From Deltaproteobacteria bacterium (lineage in GTDB: Bacteria > Desulfobacterota > Binatia > UBA1149 > JAJCZL01), in contig JAJCZL010000051.1 in assembly GCA_029262415.1 (NCBI GenBank), positions 1-35,079 on the forward strand: a stretch of 35,079 bases of DNA, in the 5' to 3' direction. The translations under genes and the position numbers were made by a program. A model generated the notes under the pieces. It searched no databases. It had not been told where the DNA came from and saw nothing but the letters and a program-made list of their open reading frames with translations. How positions within the stretch are numbered: position 1 is the first letter of the stretch; each line of letters starts with the position of its first letter. Below, piece after piece: positions 23,801-31,345 of the stretch.

Positions 23801-24429
23801 CGCTGCTGGAATGGTTTGGCGGCGCCAACGGAACCTTAGCGCTGCAAAACGCCGGGGTCGTTGACGAAAGCACGTTCGCGCTCAATGTTCGCGGCGCGGC
23901 TGAATCACGCATGGTTATCCAGGCGTTGACAGACGCGCTCGGCTTCGTCCGCAACCTGATGGAATTCCATCACAGCGGAGAAATCCTCAAGCCAAACCAG
24001 CCGTCGTTTTTGTCTCATCCAACGTCCGCAATCGCTAATGCGACAGGCACGGCGGCAACCGGGCTTGTAACTCTTGTTCTTGGCACGGAGGTTTTTGATG
24101 TCGGGTCAAACTTTGCATCAAACACATTCACAGCGTCAAAAACTGGCAAATACTGGCTAGGCGCAAGGATTAGGTTTTCGGGAATTACCGCCGCTGCTGA
24201 CGATGCGCTGTTGCAGATCGTAACCTCTAACCGGACCTACTCAAAATTTATTCAGAATATTGATGATCTCGACACAACGCTGGTGATGGAAATTTCGACC
24301 GTCGCCGACATGGATGAGGGCGACACGGCGACAGTTGAATACCGTGTCCAGGGCGAGGCGACAGATGTCGTTGACGTGGACGTGGCAACCGACATGCGCA
24401 CTGCATTTACAGGGTATCTCATAGGGTAG
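20899..24429 (+). CDS. Modular tailspike with predicted beta-helix and C1q-like end domain
   Basis: 1176 residues. Order: an N-terminal particle-binding domain (1-95), an alanine-rich trimeric coiled coil (about 105-240), a DUF2793-type domain (about 348-415; NGDMYLLSGAGTGDW and FFNGSNW), a right-handed beta-helix start (RWFGAKLDRTTDDAAPVQLA near 573, the usual pectate-lyase-fold lead-in) to about 900, a TGRVGINHASPDHRLHA fibre segment near 940, and a beta-sandwich end domain (1035-1176; GKYWLGARIRFSG) resembling C1q/TNF-like trimer caps. It probably binds and cleaves surface polysaccharide. The catalytic residues cannot be assigned from sequence. Confidence 0.82.
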   Translation: MPAQLVVIQARDAVGAIVPGAQFFTYQGGTGSVPQAVYSDDATMISLPNPLTADAAGRAVCWMDASKDYDFVLKNAAGSQNLWPQISNYTPRSDDILYLLSVDITAALEASQTAQTSAEAARDAALVAQTASETAQTGSETAETNSASSAAASAVSAANAAADAILTAADKLATNADAAATAADKIATNADAVSTAADKVATNADTATTDANVLLTAADAVSTAADAALSGSHVALTTADRAAISGLYLQADTGDGSFADVAAVQTYLTANNLTTRVNAIYVNSTDGKRHTITAVSPLASDPESNITSPQSSLLDEMLAGKFTTLLNFIAGLQVYHQPGKTSYAIASRGITNPVSLTPVNGDMYLLSGAGTGDWTGFSANNIAGYVDGAWLQITPAYGYVIYIQDEADTVLFFNGSNWIDHPALKTRLTMAALQAIASTALSNGDIYRIKRRATPGDGGAGAFEYLTAESGLHGVTDLVAGTGYTDGIYDLTPSGGNGAGALARVEVVGGAVIAAWIRTKGSGYTAIATLAASGMGAGSGFSANCALSDGGVVLAPSDGIGRFVRLFTNEIDPRWFGAKLDRTTDDAAPVQLAADFTKNINETGLPGAGGFGIRALLCRQINFGGAVASIESGINVTEAYGLCFKSGTMIASGTWAAGTRMVYGDITASFSFEDFELECNGKTNGFELSRGNGLSINRSRVFGFKDHAYGGKFSTAQGGARIKVSGSAFFGTIGGDTVGITNPSATCLEIDGPSDSAIDTTEFSRALKGFVCKNGGWTITSNKVNVANAGATIAPIGIEIHPTVTHAIVANNQLDFCHIKQIGGPDVLYANNDIWWTVAGYPVEAILCEPDPAGAPTQTLSNLKAMGNKASLFGGTHFVRLDDGASGNVWTGTPGNCYVEANAAVDESKVELNQRDTIPARLMDLDASGRINFNSGLLYVDPATGRVGINHASPDHRLHAGFSAGDLALLEWFGGANGTLALQNAGVVDESTFALNVRGAAESRMVIQALTDALGFVRNLMEFHHSGEILKPNQPSFLSHPTSAIANATGTAATGLVTLVLGTEVFDVGSNFASNTFTASKTGKYWLGARIRFSGITAAADDALLQIVTSNRTYSKFIQNIDDLDTTLVMEISTVADMDEGDTATVEYRVQGEATDVVDVDVATDMRTAFTGYLIG
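21400..21525 (+). repeat. Three 42-bp tandem repeats in the tailspike coiled coil
   Basis: Units at 21400-21441, 21442-21483 and 21484-21525 encode AADK-L/I/V-ATNADAxxT, a 14-residue repeat (two heptads). The copies differ mostly at silent or conservative positions. Confidence 0.85.
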
Positions 24430-24431
24430 TA

Positions 24432-27400
24432 ATGGCTGAAACAAAAACCATAGAAACGGTCATTACCCGGACGAAGCCGGTAACTGACCCTGCATTCACG
24501 CAAATCGGGGTTGCCGACGGACCGGTCGCGCCGCCTGAAGCGGGGGTTCAAGCCGGCGTCGATTGGCAGCGATTTGTCTATCGCAACGACCCGGTAACGG
24601 GCCTGCCGCCGATGTCGCGACCGGCGCCGGTGAGCCAGACGCCAACCACTGTGCTGGCCACAGACGCACCGACGGTCTCGTTTGTACTTTCCGCCGATAT
24701 CGAGCTGCCAGGAAAGGTTGATTACGACACGGTTCGCATTGCCGGAACGCCGGTCAACTGCAATCCGTCGCTGGATGTGCGCGCGCCGCGATTTGGCGAT
24801 CTCAACCCCGATGCGGCTTTCCTGGCCGGGCTTGGCGCCGGGGTTACGCAAAACGCTTCATTCGACTGGACGGTGGACGCCGCCGACGAGAACGGCACGA
24901 CCGCCAGCGTCAACGGCACATTCACGCAAGCCATCCAGGGCGATGGCGTCATCATCGCCAACCAGCCGCCGGTGCTGGCCATCGCGCTACCGAATGTTAC
25001 AATTTTGGAAAACACGACCGGCGGGCGCACTTCCGGTTCATTCACCCTGGCGAACAATCATTTCACTGACCCGGACGGCGACACGCTAACGCTGTCGGCG
25101 GTTGAAAACGGGCAATCATCCCTGCCTGCCGGCGTCACTTTCGACCCGCTAACGCGCAGCTTTGTCTATGATTTAGACGGCGATTTCTCTGGCGCGTTCG
25201 TCATCGTGGTGACGGCAGACGACGGCAATGGCGGCACGGCCACGGGCCCGTTCACGCTGTCGGTTGCCGAGCAAAACGACCCGCCGCAATCTTCCGCCCC
25301 GGTTTTGACGATGACCGAGGCGACGACATCTTCAAACGTCGATTGGATTACCGGCTTTGTCACTGACGTTGAGAGCGACACGCCGTACACCATCACGGCT
25401 GCGGCGTTCCGGTCCGGCGCATCGGTCGGAACGGTTGCCATCACTACTGCTGGCACGCTGCTCGACATCACCCTGAACGCCGGCCAGGTTGGCGACTTCT
25501 TCGTTGATTACACGATTGAAGATGCGCGCGCTGGGCAGACAAACATCACCGCCCGCGTGACGGGCGCCGCAGCCGCAGGCCCGACGCCGCTGTCGATCGC
25601 CGACACCTCCACCACCACGGCGGAGGATTCCGGCGATATCATCGTTGATTTCTCAGCCTCGATCACGCCGGGCACAGCAGCCATCGACCCCGCTTCCGTC
25701 TTTATCATGGATGATTGGGATGCGAATGTTTTCGCTGGCCGGGTGGTCACCATTCCCGGCGTCGCCACCATAACCGCCTCGCTCACCGAACATAAATTCA
25801 CCATCGCCCGCGTGCCGAATTATAATGGCCCGGTTGTATTCAGATATCGCGAGTCTGATGTTAACGGGCTGGTCGGCAACTGGGCGGCGCATACCGAGAC
25901 CTCAACACCGGTAAACGACCCGCCGGTGCTGCTCAGCGGCCAGACTTTCAGCGTTAATGAGGGCGCAACTCTCGTGGTCGATGTTTCCGCATGGGCGTCA
26001 GATGTTGATACGGGCGACACGCTGTCGATCACCGCCGTCAGTGCACTGATCGGGACCGTTGACCAGATTGGCCTGTCCTATCCGTTTTTCCGCTATATTG
26101 CGCATGCGGATAATGTCGCGGACGACACGATTAGCCTGACGATTTCTGATGGAACCGTAAGCGTGACGGACACTGTCACCGCCACTATTGTCGCCCAGCC
26201 GGATGCGCCAAGGGTCAATGTTGCTCTATCGACGAAATCTCTATCAGCGGAGAATGGCGCGGTTGTTGGCTTTTCAATACCGGTCACCGACCCTGACGCC
26301 GGGGCTGATGTTAATGTCGTGGTGTTATCTCAACCGCCTCTGGGCGGTTCCTTATCGATTTCAAAGCAGCTCGTTGCTCCGGGATCGTGGACATTTTCAG
26401 GAACCTACACCGCGCCGAGCCAACAGACCGGCGCCGATGATTTCACCTTACAATTCATAGACAACACTCTACCGGTGGGGTTGACGGTAGATTATACAAT
26501 TCCTGTTACGGTTAGCGCGCCGCCGCCGCCGCCGCCAGCGCAGCTTCCGGCATTTACCGGCGAAATCCCCTCGCTAATATCGACCATGATAACCATGGCG
26601 ATGAATCCGCTATTCGTGACCGGTGCGAATGCGCAAGGCGAGGTGGCGGGCGATTATTCGGGCGGCGCCCTACCAACGGCGGCCGACCCGGTTGTGATTG
26701 TGGCCGGCGCCAAGCTGACCATTAATGACGGTGTTACGGTTAATTGCGATTTCATGCGCGCTGATGGCGAGCTGGACATCAAGCCTGGCGGCAAGCTGAT
26801 TTGTGACACGCTGATCGTTACCCCGACGGGGACGCTTACCGGCGACGCCACCAAGGCCAAGAATGCAGAAATACAGATACGCAATTCATCTGATATTGAT
26901 ATCGTTCGCGACCCGATGCTGGTCTCGCGCGGCGTTCTGATCTGCGACGGCGCTATTGTTCGCATTCAGCCCACCATGCGCATCCGGCAATTGCCGATCA
27001 CTTCTGCGATCACTGCCGGGGTTACCACGCAGGTAACGCTCGGCCACCCCATATTTATTGGCGCGGCGGCCGGCGGCGGCGAGGACGACGTGCTGATTGA
27101 TTGGGATGCGGCAGACAAGTTGATATTCTGCGCCAACGAAGCTGAGGGGACAATTCAATCCGTAGGAAATATCGGAGAGGACAACGAGGTCGCGGAGATA
27201 CTGTCGACGACGATATCCAATACCGCGACCGCATTTGCCCTCAACGATCCTGTCGGCACTACCGTCACGGTAACGCAAGCCCTGGTCAACAAGCACCCAA
27301 TATATTTCGACCAGGCGGCATTGGATGATGTCTGGGCGAAGGGTCCGCCGCCGCGTCCGGGCGAAGCGCTCAGCTCACACGCTAACTGGCTCGGCCTGCC

Positions 27401-29087
27401 GCATGTTCTAAATGTATCGCGGTATTTTAAATTTACAGTGACCGATCAGGCAGCGCCCATTCATCGCCGCCCGATGATCTTCATCAATAGCCCGGACGTG
27501 AAGCTGGAATGGGCTGAGGTTACGTTTTTTGGGAGAACTAACCTGCGTACCCCGCCGATAGACCCCGGATCGCAGACCCATACGCCTACGGACAATGTCA
27601 AGCACCGCAATCCGGTTCAGTTCTATAGAGCCGGGTACACGACCTTTGCAGACACTACGTCACCGGTCGCTACGGCTGAGGGTTGCTCCGTCTGGGGCGG
27701 CGCCATAGGCGACACATTTGCCAATTCTGATCAGGGGGCGGGCTCGCCAGGTCACGGGTTCGCTCAATATAATTGCGAAGCCAGCATAATAAGATGCATT
27801 GCCCACAACGCCATTGGCACGCCTTTCATGTCGGAATCCAGAACCGACATAGTGCATTGGATACGCAATCAGGGCTGTGAAGCATGGGGCCGGAATGTTG
27901 CCGGCGGTGAACCTCTCCACAAGGACGGAACGCTTATAAACACGAATGACCTCGGCATCTTCGGCGACGGCTTTTTCTCCATGAGCCGGGCTATCGATTG
28001 CGTGCAGTGTCAGGCTTATGGTGTTGAGAATGCGGGATTAGTCATTATGCCGCGTGGCAACGAAAGCAATCTGATCGATCCTCAGTTTCTTCAGCACCCA
28101 CACGAGATGCACGGCTTTAAACAGTTTGCAGGCGGGCCGGAAAACTTCAAGGCGACCGAGTATGAAAAAAGCGCCCTCAACATTGAGGGATTTTACGCGG
28201 CAGGCTGCGGAATTGTGTTTTACACCACTAAGCTGGGCCCGAGACAGGACCATCAGTATCACAGCCAGCTTAAAAACATTGTCGGCGTGAACTGCAAAGG
28301 TGGTATAGGGCCGGAATATGTCTTCGATTACGTTATTGAAAACCTGGCGATTTTAGGCATTGACCCAACAGGCAAGCCGAGCGGATTTTTTGGTGACGGC
28401 ATTACGCCATACGCAAAAAAAGGCGTTGTTCTGGGAACAAATACCGGCGCGAATTATATTATTCGTCCGTACTTCGCACATCTGGACGAAGGTGTTGTCG
28501 CAGAGAAGCTTTTCACCTACCCGGCGCCGACTGATGACGAGCTGGGACTGAAGGTTCTCAACGCTGATTTTGGCCCAGGCGTGACGACGCAATATGTCAA
28601 CCTGTCGGGCAATGAAATCCTAACCATCGCTGAGACCGTGGACACGACATTTGGGCTCACATTATCGGAAACGCCGGGCGATTGGCGGGATGGAATTAAC
28701 GAGGTTGTCAATTTCCGTGGAACGCTGACATGCGGTCTCGGATCATTTCTCTATCCGCTCGGTTTTGCAGCGCAAGGAGGCGGAACCGGCGAACGTGTTG
28801 ATATCACACGCAACATAATGTTCGGACTTCTTTACAAGGACGGTTACTATACAGACAGCGTCTCTGGCGACACATTTGTGCACTACCCGCTGGTTATTAC
28901 CAACCCGCTAGACAACCAGTTTAGAACGGCGCTCTATCCGGTAAAAACAGACCGGGTGCAACCGGACCCGTTCAACAACAAGTGGTTTGAGTCTGATGGC
29001 GTGACGTTAAAAACCACGGTCAACAACGGAACCCGCGACCTGGCGGCTGATCTCACGGCGGCGTTGGCCGTGATGGCGGTTCAATGA
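24432..29087 (+). CDS. Giant cadherin-like/G8/beta-helix surface protein, possible depolymerase
   Basis: 1551 residues. After an N-terminal region, residues about 175-690 contain tandem cadherin-like/Ig-like domains (FTDPDGDTLTLSAVENG, DDGNGGTATGPFTLSV and VTDPDAGADVNVVVLS). A proline hinge follows (PPPPPP near 697). Residues about 740-800 fit a G8-type domain (AADPVVIVAGAKLTINDGV, then GELDIKPGGKL). Later blocks (RPMIFINSPDVKLEWAEVTF near 1015, HRNPVQFYRAG near 1058, IIRCIAHNAIGTPFMSES near 1120) recall the beta-helix of CEMIP/TMEM2-type hyaluronidases. It starts 2 nt after the tailspike stop and is probably a second tail-associated glycan-degrading protein. The enzyme assignment is an inference. 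Confidence 0.7.
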   Translation: MAETKTIETVITRTKPVTDPAFTQIGVADGPVAPPEAGVQAGVDWQRFVYRNDPVTGLPPMSRPAPVSQTPTTVLATDAPTVSFVLSADIELPGKVDYDTVRIAGTPVNCNPSLDVRAPRFGDLNPDAAFLAGLGAGVTQNASFDWTVDAADENGTTASVNGTFTQAIQGDGVIIANQPPVLAIALPNVTILENTTGGRTSGSFTLANNHFTDPDGDTLTLSAVENGQSSLPAGVTFDPLTRSFVYDLDGDFSGAFVIVVTADDGNGGTATGPFTLSVAEQNDPPQSSAPVLTMTEATTSSNVDWITGFVTDVESDTPYTITAAAFRSGASVGTVAITTAGTLLDITLNAGQVGDFFVDYTIEDARAGQTNITARVTGAAAAGPTPLSIADTSTTTAEDSGDIIVDFSASITPGTAAIDPASVFIMDDWDANVFAGRVVTIPGVATITASLTEHKFTIARVPNYNGPVVFRYRESDVNGLVGNWAAHTETSTPVNDPPVLLSGQTFSVNEGATLVVDVSAWASDVDTGDTLSITAVSALIGTVDQIGLSYPFFRYIAHADNVADDTISLTISDGTVSVTDTVTATIVAQPDAPRVNVALSTKSLSAENGAVVGFSIPVTDPDAGADVNVVVLSQPPLGGSLSISKQLVAPGSWTFSGTYTAPSQQTGADDFTLQFIDNTLPVGLTVDYTIPVTVSAPPPPPPAQLPAFTGEIPSLISTMITMAMNPLFVTGANAQGEVAGDYSGGALPTAADPVVIVAGAKLTINDGVTVNCDFMRADGELDIKPGGKLICDTLIVTPTGTLTGDATKAKNAEIQIRNSSDIDIVRDPMLVSRGVLICDGAIVRIQPTMRIRQLPITSAITAGVTTQVTLGHPIFIGAAAGGGEDDVLIDWDAADKLIFCANEAEGTIQSVGNIGEDNEVAEILSTTISNTATAFALNDPVGTTVTVTQALVNKHPIYFDQAALDDVWAKGPPPRPGEALSSHANWLGLPHVLNVSRYFKFTVTDQAAPIHRRPMIFINSPDVKLEWAEVTFFGRTNLRTPPIDPGSQTHTPTDNVKHRNPVQFYRAGYTTFADTTSPVATAEGCSVWGGAIGDTFANSDQGAGSPGHGFAQYNCEASIIRCIAHNAIGTPFMSESRTDIVHWIRNQGCEAWGRNVAGGEPLHKDGTLINTNDLGIFGDGFFSMSRAIDCVQCQAYGVENAGLVIMPRGNESNLIDPQFLQHPHEMHGFKQFAGGPENFKATEYEKSALNIEGFYAAGCGIVFYTTKLGPRQDHQYHSQLKNIVGVNCKGGIGPEYVFDYVIENLAILGIDPTGKPSGFFGDGITPYAKKGVVLGTNTGANYIIRPYFAHLDEGVVAEKLFTYPAPTDDELGLKVLNADFGPGVTTQYVNLSGNEILTIAETVDTTFGLTLSETPGDWRDGINEVVNFRGTLTCGLGSFLYPLGFAAQGGGTGERVDITRNIMFGLLYKDGYYTDSVSGDTFVHYPLVITNPLDNQFRTALYPVKTDRVQPDPFNNKWFESDGVTLKTTVNNGTRDLAADLTAALAVMAVQ

Positions 29088-29392
29088 TGGGTTTGCAAAT
29101 AAAGCACGGCGTTGACCTGTCGATGATTGATCCGCGCATGTGGGCGGGTGTCCCGAAGATTGTCGCGGCCTATGCGCGGCAGGATTTCGACGCCATCATC
29201 ACGTCGGGCAGGGACGGAACGCATGGGCCAAGGTCCTTGCATTATTTTGGGCGCGCGCTCGATTTACGGATACGTCACCTATCGGACGGGCTTGCAAAAA
29301 CAATTCGAGACGAAATAAAAAACGCCCTTGGTATTGACTTCGATGTCGTTCTTGAGAGCGACCACATCCATGTTGAATACGATCCAAACTGA
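29084..29392 (+). CDS. M15-family peptidase, probable endolysin
   Basis: 102 residues, ATGA-coupled to the giant protein gene. The zinc-peptidase signature SLHYFGRALD (His53, Asp60) and a C-terminal SDHIHVEYD (His94/His96) are those of VanY/L-Ala-D-Glu peptidases. The protein would cut peptidoglycan peptide bridges at the end of infection. No signal peptide or membrane segment, so it would need a holin. It heads the lysis cassette. Confidence 0.82.
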   Translation: MMGLQIKHGVDLSMIDPRMWAGVPKIVAAYARQDFDAIITSGRDGTHGPRSLHYFGRALDLRIRHLSDGLAKTIRDEIKNALGIDFDVVLESDHIHVEYDPN

Positions 29393-29403
29393 AAGGAAAA
29401 ACC

Positions 29404-29508
29404 ATGTTTGAAACAATCAGAGAATGGCTTGGTGAAAAGCCGGTGACGTTTATCGCCTATTCGGCAGCTTTGCTGGCGGCGGGTATTGTCATTGGCCTGG
29501 TAATTTAA
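29404..29508 (+). CDS. 34-residue single-span membrane protein
   Basis: Starts MFETIREWLGEKPVTF and continues into one hydrophobic helix (AALLAAGIVIGLVI) that ends at the C-terminus. A good AAAGGA ribosome binding site precedes the ATG. Size and place between endolysin and the holin-like gene suggest a small lysis regulator or pinholin-like protein; this is not proven. Confidence 0.6.
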   Translation: MFETIREWLGEKPVTFIAYSAALLAAGIVIGLVI

Positions 29509-29522
29509 CGCGAGGCTATCGG

Positions 29523-29960
29523 ATGCACCCCGAACCGATCATACCGATGAAGTTCCTTGCCGCTGGCTCGTCGATCTTCCTTGCCGCGCTGGGCGAGGCG
29601 ACGCTTGGCCCGGATGCATCGCCGCCGATGATTACCACCCTCGAGATTGGCGTCGCATCGCTGGCGGGTATCTCCGGCGCATGGGTGTTCCGCCGCAATG
29701 CCGGCATTGCCAGGGGCGAGGAGCTGGTCACGGCTTTGATTGTCGGCGTGTTCTTTGCCGCGCTGGGCGGGCCGTTTGCCGCGCATCTGGCAGCGGCCAA
29801 GCTGGACTGGCTGGCGCCCGGCCAGGTGTTCACCTCGGTGTTCTTCGGCGGCGCGATTGGGCTTTTGTCAACCCAGATATTGGCCGGGCTCAGAAACCCG
29901 CTGGCAGCAGCCGAAGCGCTGTTGACGCTGTGGCGCAAGTTTAAAAAGGCTGGCAAATGA
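29523..29960 (+). CDS. Holin-like multi-span membrane protein
   Basis: 145 residues with about four hydrophobic segments (FLAAGSSIFLAALGEA, ITTLEIGVASLAGISGAWVF, LVTALIVGVFFAALGGPFAA, VFTSVFFGGAIGLLSTQILA) and a basic C-terminus (LWRKFKKAGK). Placed between the endolysin and the spanins, it is the best holin candidate. A GAGG element precedes the ATG. The stop overlaps the next start. Confidence 0.65.
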   Translation: MHPEPIIPMKFLAAGSSIFLAALGEATLGPDASPPMITTLEIGVASLAGISGAWVFRRNAGIARGEELVTALIVGVFFAALGGPFAAHLAAAKLDWLAPGQVFTSVFFGGAIGLLSTQILAGLRNPLAAAEALLTLWRKFKKAGK

Positions 29961-30352
29961 TTGCCATGCTCAAAGGCCTCGGCCTGGCCGGAAAGCTCAG
30001 CCTTGTGGCTGGCTCTGTGGCGGCGGTGATTGGCGCGCTGGCGGTCCTGGTGATCCAGATACGCGGCATTTATAATGATGGCGCAGACGCGCGCGATGCG
30101 TTCTGGCAGGCGGAGATTGCGCGTAAAAACCTCGAAGCCGCTGACACGCTGGCGGACGCCAGAGCCGCCGGACGCGCCGAGGGCGAGAGCGCAGCGGCGC
30201 GGGCCGAACAGCGCGCCATCGGCGCCGAAGCCGCACTCAGGAGAGCGAGAAATGATGACCCGGAATTTGATGCAGTGCTTAGCGCTCAGTGGCCTGATGA
30301 TTGGTTTATCAGCGTGTGCGACGGCAGACCCGGTTGTGTCCCTGCGAATTGA
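29957..30352 (+). CDS. Rz-like inner-membrane spanin
   Basis: 131 residues: an N-terminal signal-anchor (LVAGSVAAVIGALAVLVIQI) followed by an alanine/arginine/glutamate-rich coiled coil in the periplasm (EIARKNLEAADTLADARAAG then RAEGESAAARAEQRA). The C-terminal part overlaps the lipoprotein gene starting at 30252 in another frame. This is the typical Rz layout; the pair fuses inner and outer membranes at lysis. Confidence 0.75.
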   Translation: MIAMLKGLGLAGKLSLVAGSVAAVIGALAVLVIQIRGIYNDGADARDAFWQAEIARKNLEAADTLADARAAGRAEGESAAARAEQRAIGAEAALRRARNDDPEFDAVLSAQWPDDWFISVCDGRPGCVPAN

Positions 30353-30512
30353 GAGCGTCGCTGCGGAATATTTGCAGCCCTGCGCATTGAAGTTCAAAAG
30401 CCGCGACACCAACGCTGTTGTCAGCGCCTACCGCAAAAAATCAGACTGCGACGACGCTGATAAGGCAGCAGCGCGGGCGGAGCTGGGGGTTTTGATCGGG
30501 GCGGAGGATTAG
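30252..30512 (+). CDS. Rz1-like outer-membrane lipoprotein spanin
   Basis: 86 residues from the ATG at 30252 with AGGAGAG upstream (ATG at 30255 also possible). A lipoprotein signal MTRNLMQCLALSGLMIGLSAC ends in a lipobox G-L-S-A-C. The gene overlaps the 3' end of the Rz-like gene by 101 nt in a different frame. Unlike classical Rz1 it is not proline-rich and is relatively long, with two further cysteines. The longer frame that begins at 30075 is rejected because it buries the signal peptide. Confidence 0.75.
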   Translation: MMTRNLMQCLALSGLMIGLSACATADPVVSLRIESVAAEYLQPCALKFKSRDTNAVVSAYRKKSDCDDADKAAARAELGVLIGAED

Positions 30513-30516
30513 CGGC

Positions 30517-30834
30517 CTACTCGCCGCCTTCATCAGGCCATTTCATATCAACCTCAGAAACCACACCCTCACAGCTTGCTATCGAACGCTGCTCAATCTC
30601 GACGCCCATCGCCGTCAGATCGTCCACAAGCTTGTTCATTTTCGCCTCGATAGAGCGAAGAACGAACCTCCTTAACTCATTCTGGTTTTCAGTAAAAATC
30701 TCCTGATCAGGATGATTATCAATCATAATTCTAATTTTGACGGCGGGGGAGCTGGCAATCATGTTGCGCTGGGTCCGCAGCCGTTCCCACATTTCATTGA
30801 TGGTGTGAGCGTGCGAGAGTTCATTTCTTTTCAT
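30517..30834 (-). CDS. Hypothetical protein of the leftward accessory cluster
   Basis: 105 residues from the ATG at 30834, with AAAGGA 8 nt upstream. A longer frame reaches 30897 but overlaps the previous gene more deeply. The protein is charged and mostly helical (RRFVLRSIEAKMNKLVDDLT) and has no domain known to me. It is the last of three leftward genes transcribed from the direction of the IS1-family element, and is convergent with the lysis cassette. Confidence 0.5.
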   Translation of the reverse strand: MKRNELSHAHTINEMWERLRTQRNMIASSPAVKIRIMIDNHPDQEIFTENQNELRRFVLRSIEAKMNKLVDDLTAMGVEIEQRSIASCEGVVSEVDMKWPDEGGE

Positions 30835-31099
30835 ATCGATGATCCTTTCTGATAAACTGTAACATCTCCGCAGCTTCGTTATGCTCCTGCGAGTCAATCG
30901 GGCAGCATCGCGGACAGAACCATGCTCTGCAATTCATATCGAACGCAATGTTTCCGATGTAATTTTGATTGATTGCGTATTGACGGTTGCCGGCGAGCAA
31001 TAGAATTAGTTTCCATCTCACCCATTCCAAAAATCTCTTATGAATTACCAGCCAAGGCCGCCACTGGTATTCAAGATCGTATCCTGATTTCGTCATCAT
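30821..31099 (-). CDS. Hypothetical protein with cysteine cluster
   Basis: 92 residues, starting at one of two adjacent ATGs (31099 or 31096) in an ATGA overlap with the upstream gene and with AAAGGA upstream. The C-terminal half has CRAWFCPRCCPIDSQEHNEA, a possible metal site with four Cys and a His. The N-terminal half is rich in Trp and aromatic residues. Function unknown. Its 3' end overlaps the start of the next gene by 14 nt. Confidence 0.5.
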   Translation of the reverse strand: MMTKSGYDLEYQWRPWLVIHKRFLEWVRWKLILLLAGNRQYAINQNYIGNIAFDMNCRAWFCPRCCPIDSQEHNEAAEMLQFIRKDHRYEKK

Positions 31100-31305
31100 G
31101 ACGATCCTTTCTGGTAAACCGGCATGGATTTCGCGAGTTCTTTAACGTTTTGCAGCCAATTGCCGTCACCAGACATGCATTCGATTGCGGCGCGGTAGCG
31201 CAGTTCCATTTTTTGCTTGTTGGAAAAATACCGATCAGGCGTGTCGCGAAAGTCGTCAATCGGACGCGACATTGCTCTAACTGCAATTGCAGTGTTGTCG
31301 ATCAT
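31096..31305 (-). CDS. Small hypothetical protein next to the IS element
   Basis: 69 residues starting at the ATG at 31305, only 19 nt from the left end of the IS1-family element. Sequence includes YFSNKQKMELRYRAAIECMS and ends VYQKGSS. No domain recognised. The native promoter of this three-gene cluster has probably been displaced by the insertion, so expression may depend on read-through from the transposase gene. Confidence 0.5.
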   Translation of the reverse strand: MIDNTAIAVRAMSRPIDDFRDTPDRYFSNKQKMELRYRAAIECMSGDGNWLQNVKELAKSMPVYQKGSS

Positions 31306-31323
31306 TAGCTTATAGGTTTTTTC

Positions 31324-31345
31324 GGTAGTGGGTCACTTTGAAATC
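31324..31345 (+). repeat. Left terminal inverted repeat of the IS1-family element
   Basis: 22 bp, perfectly inverted relative to 34739-34760; begins with GGT as in many IS1-family elements. Confidence 0.9.
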
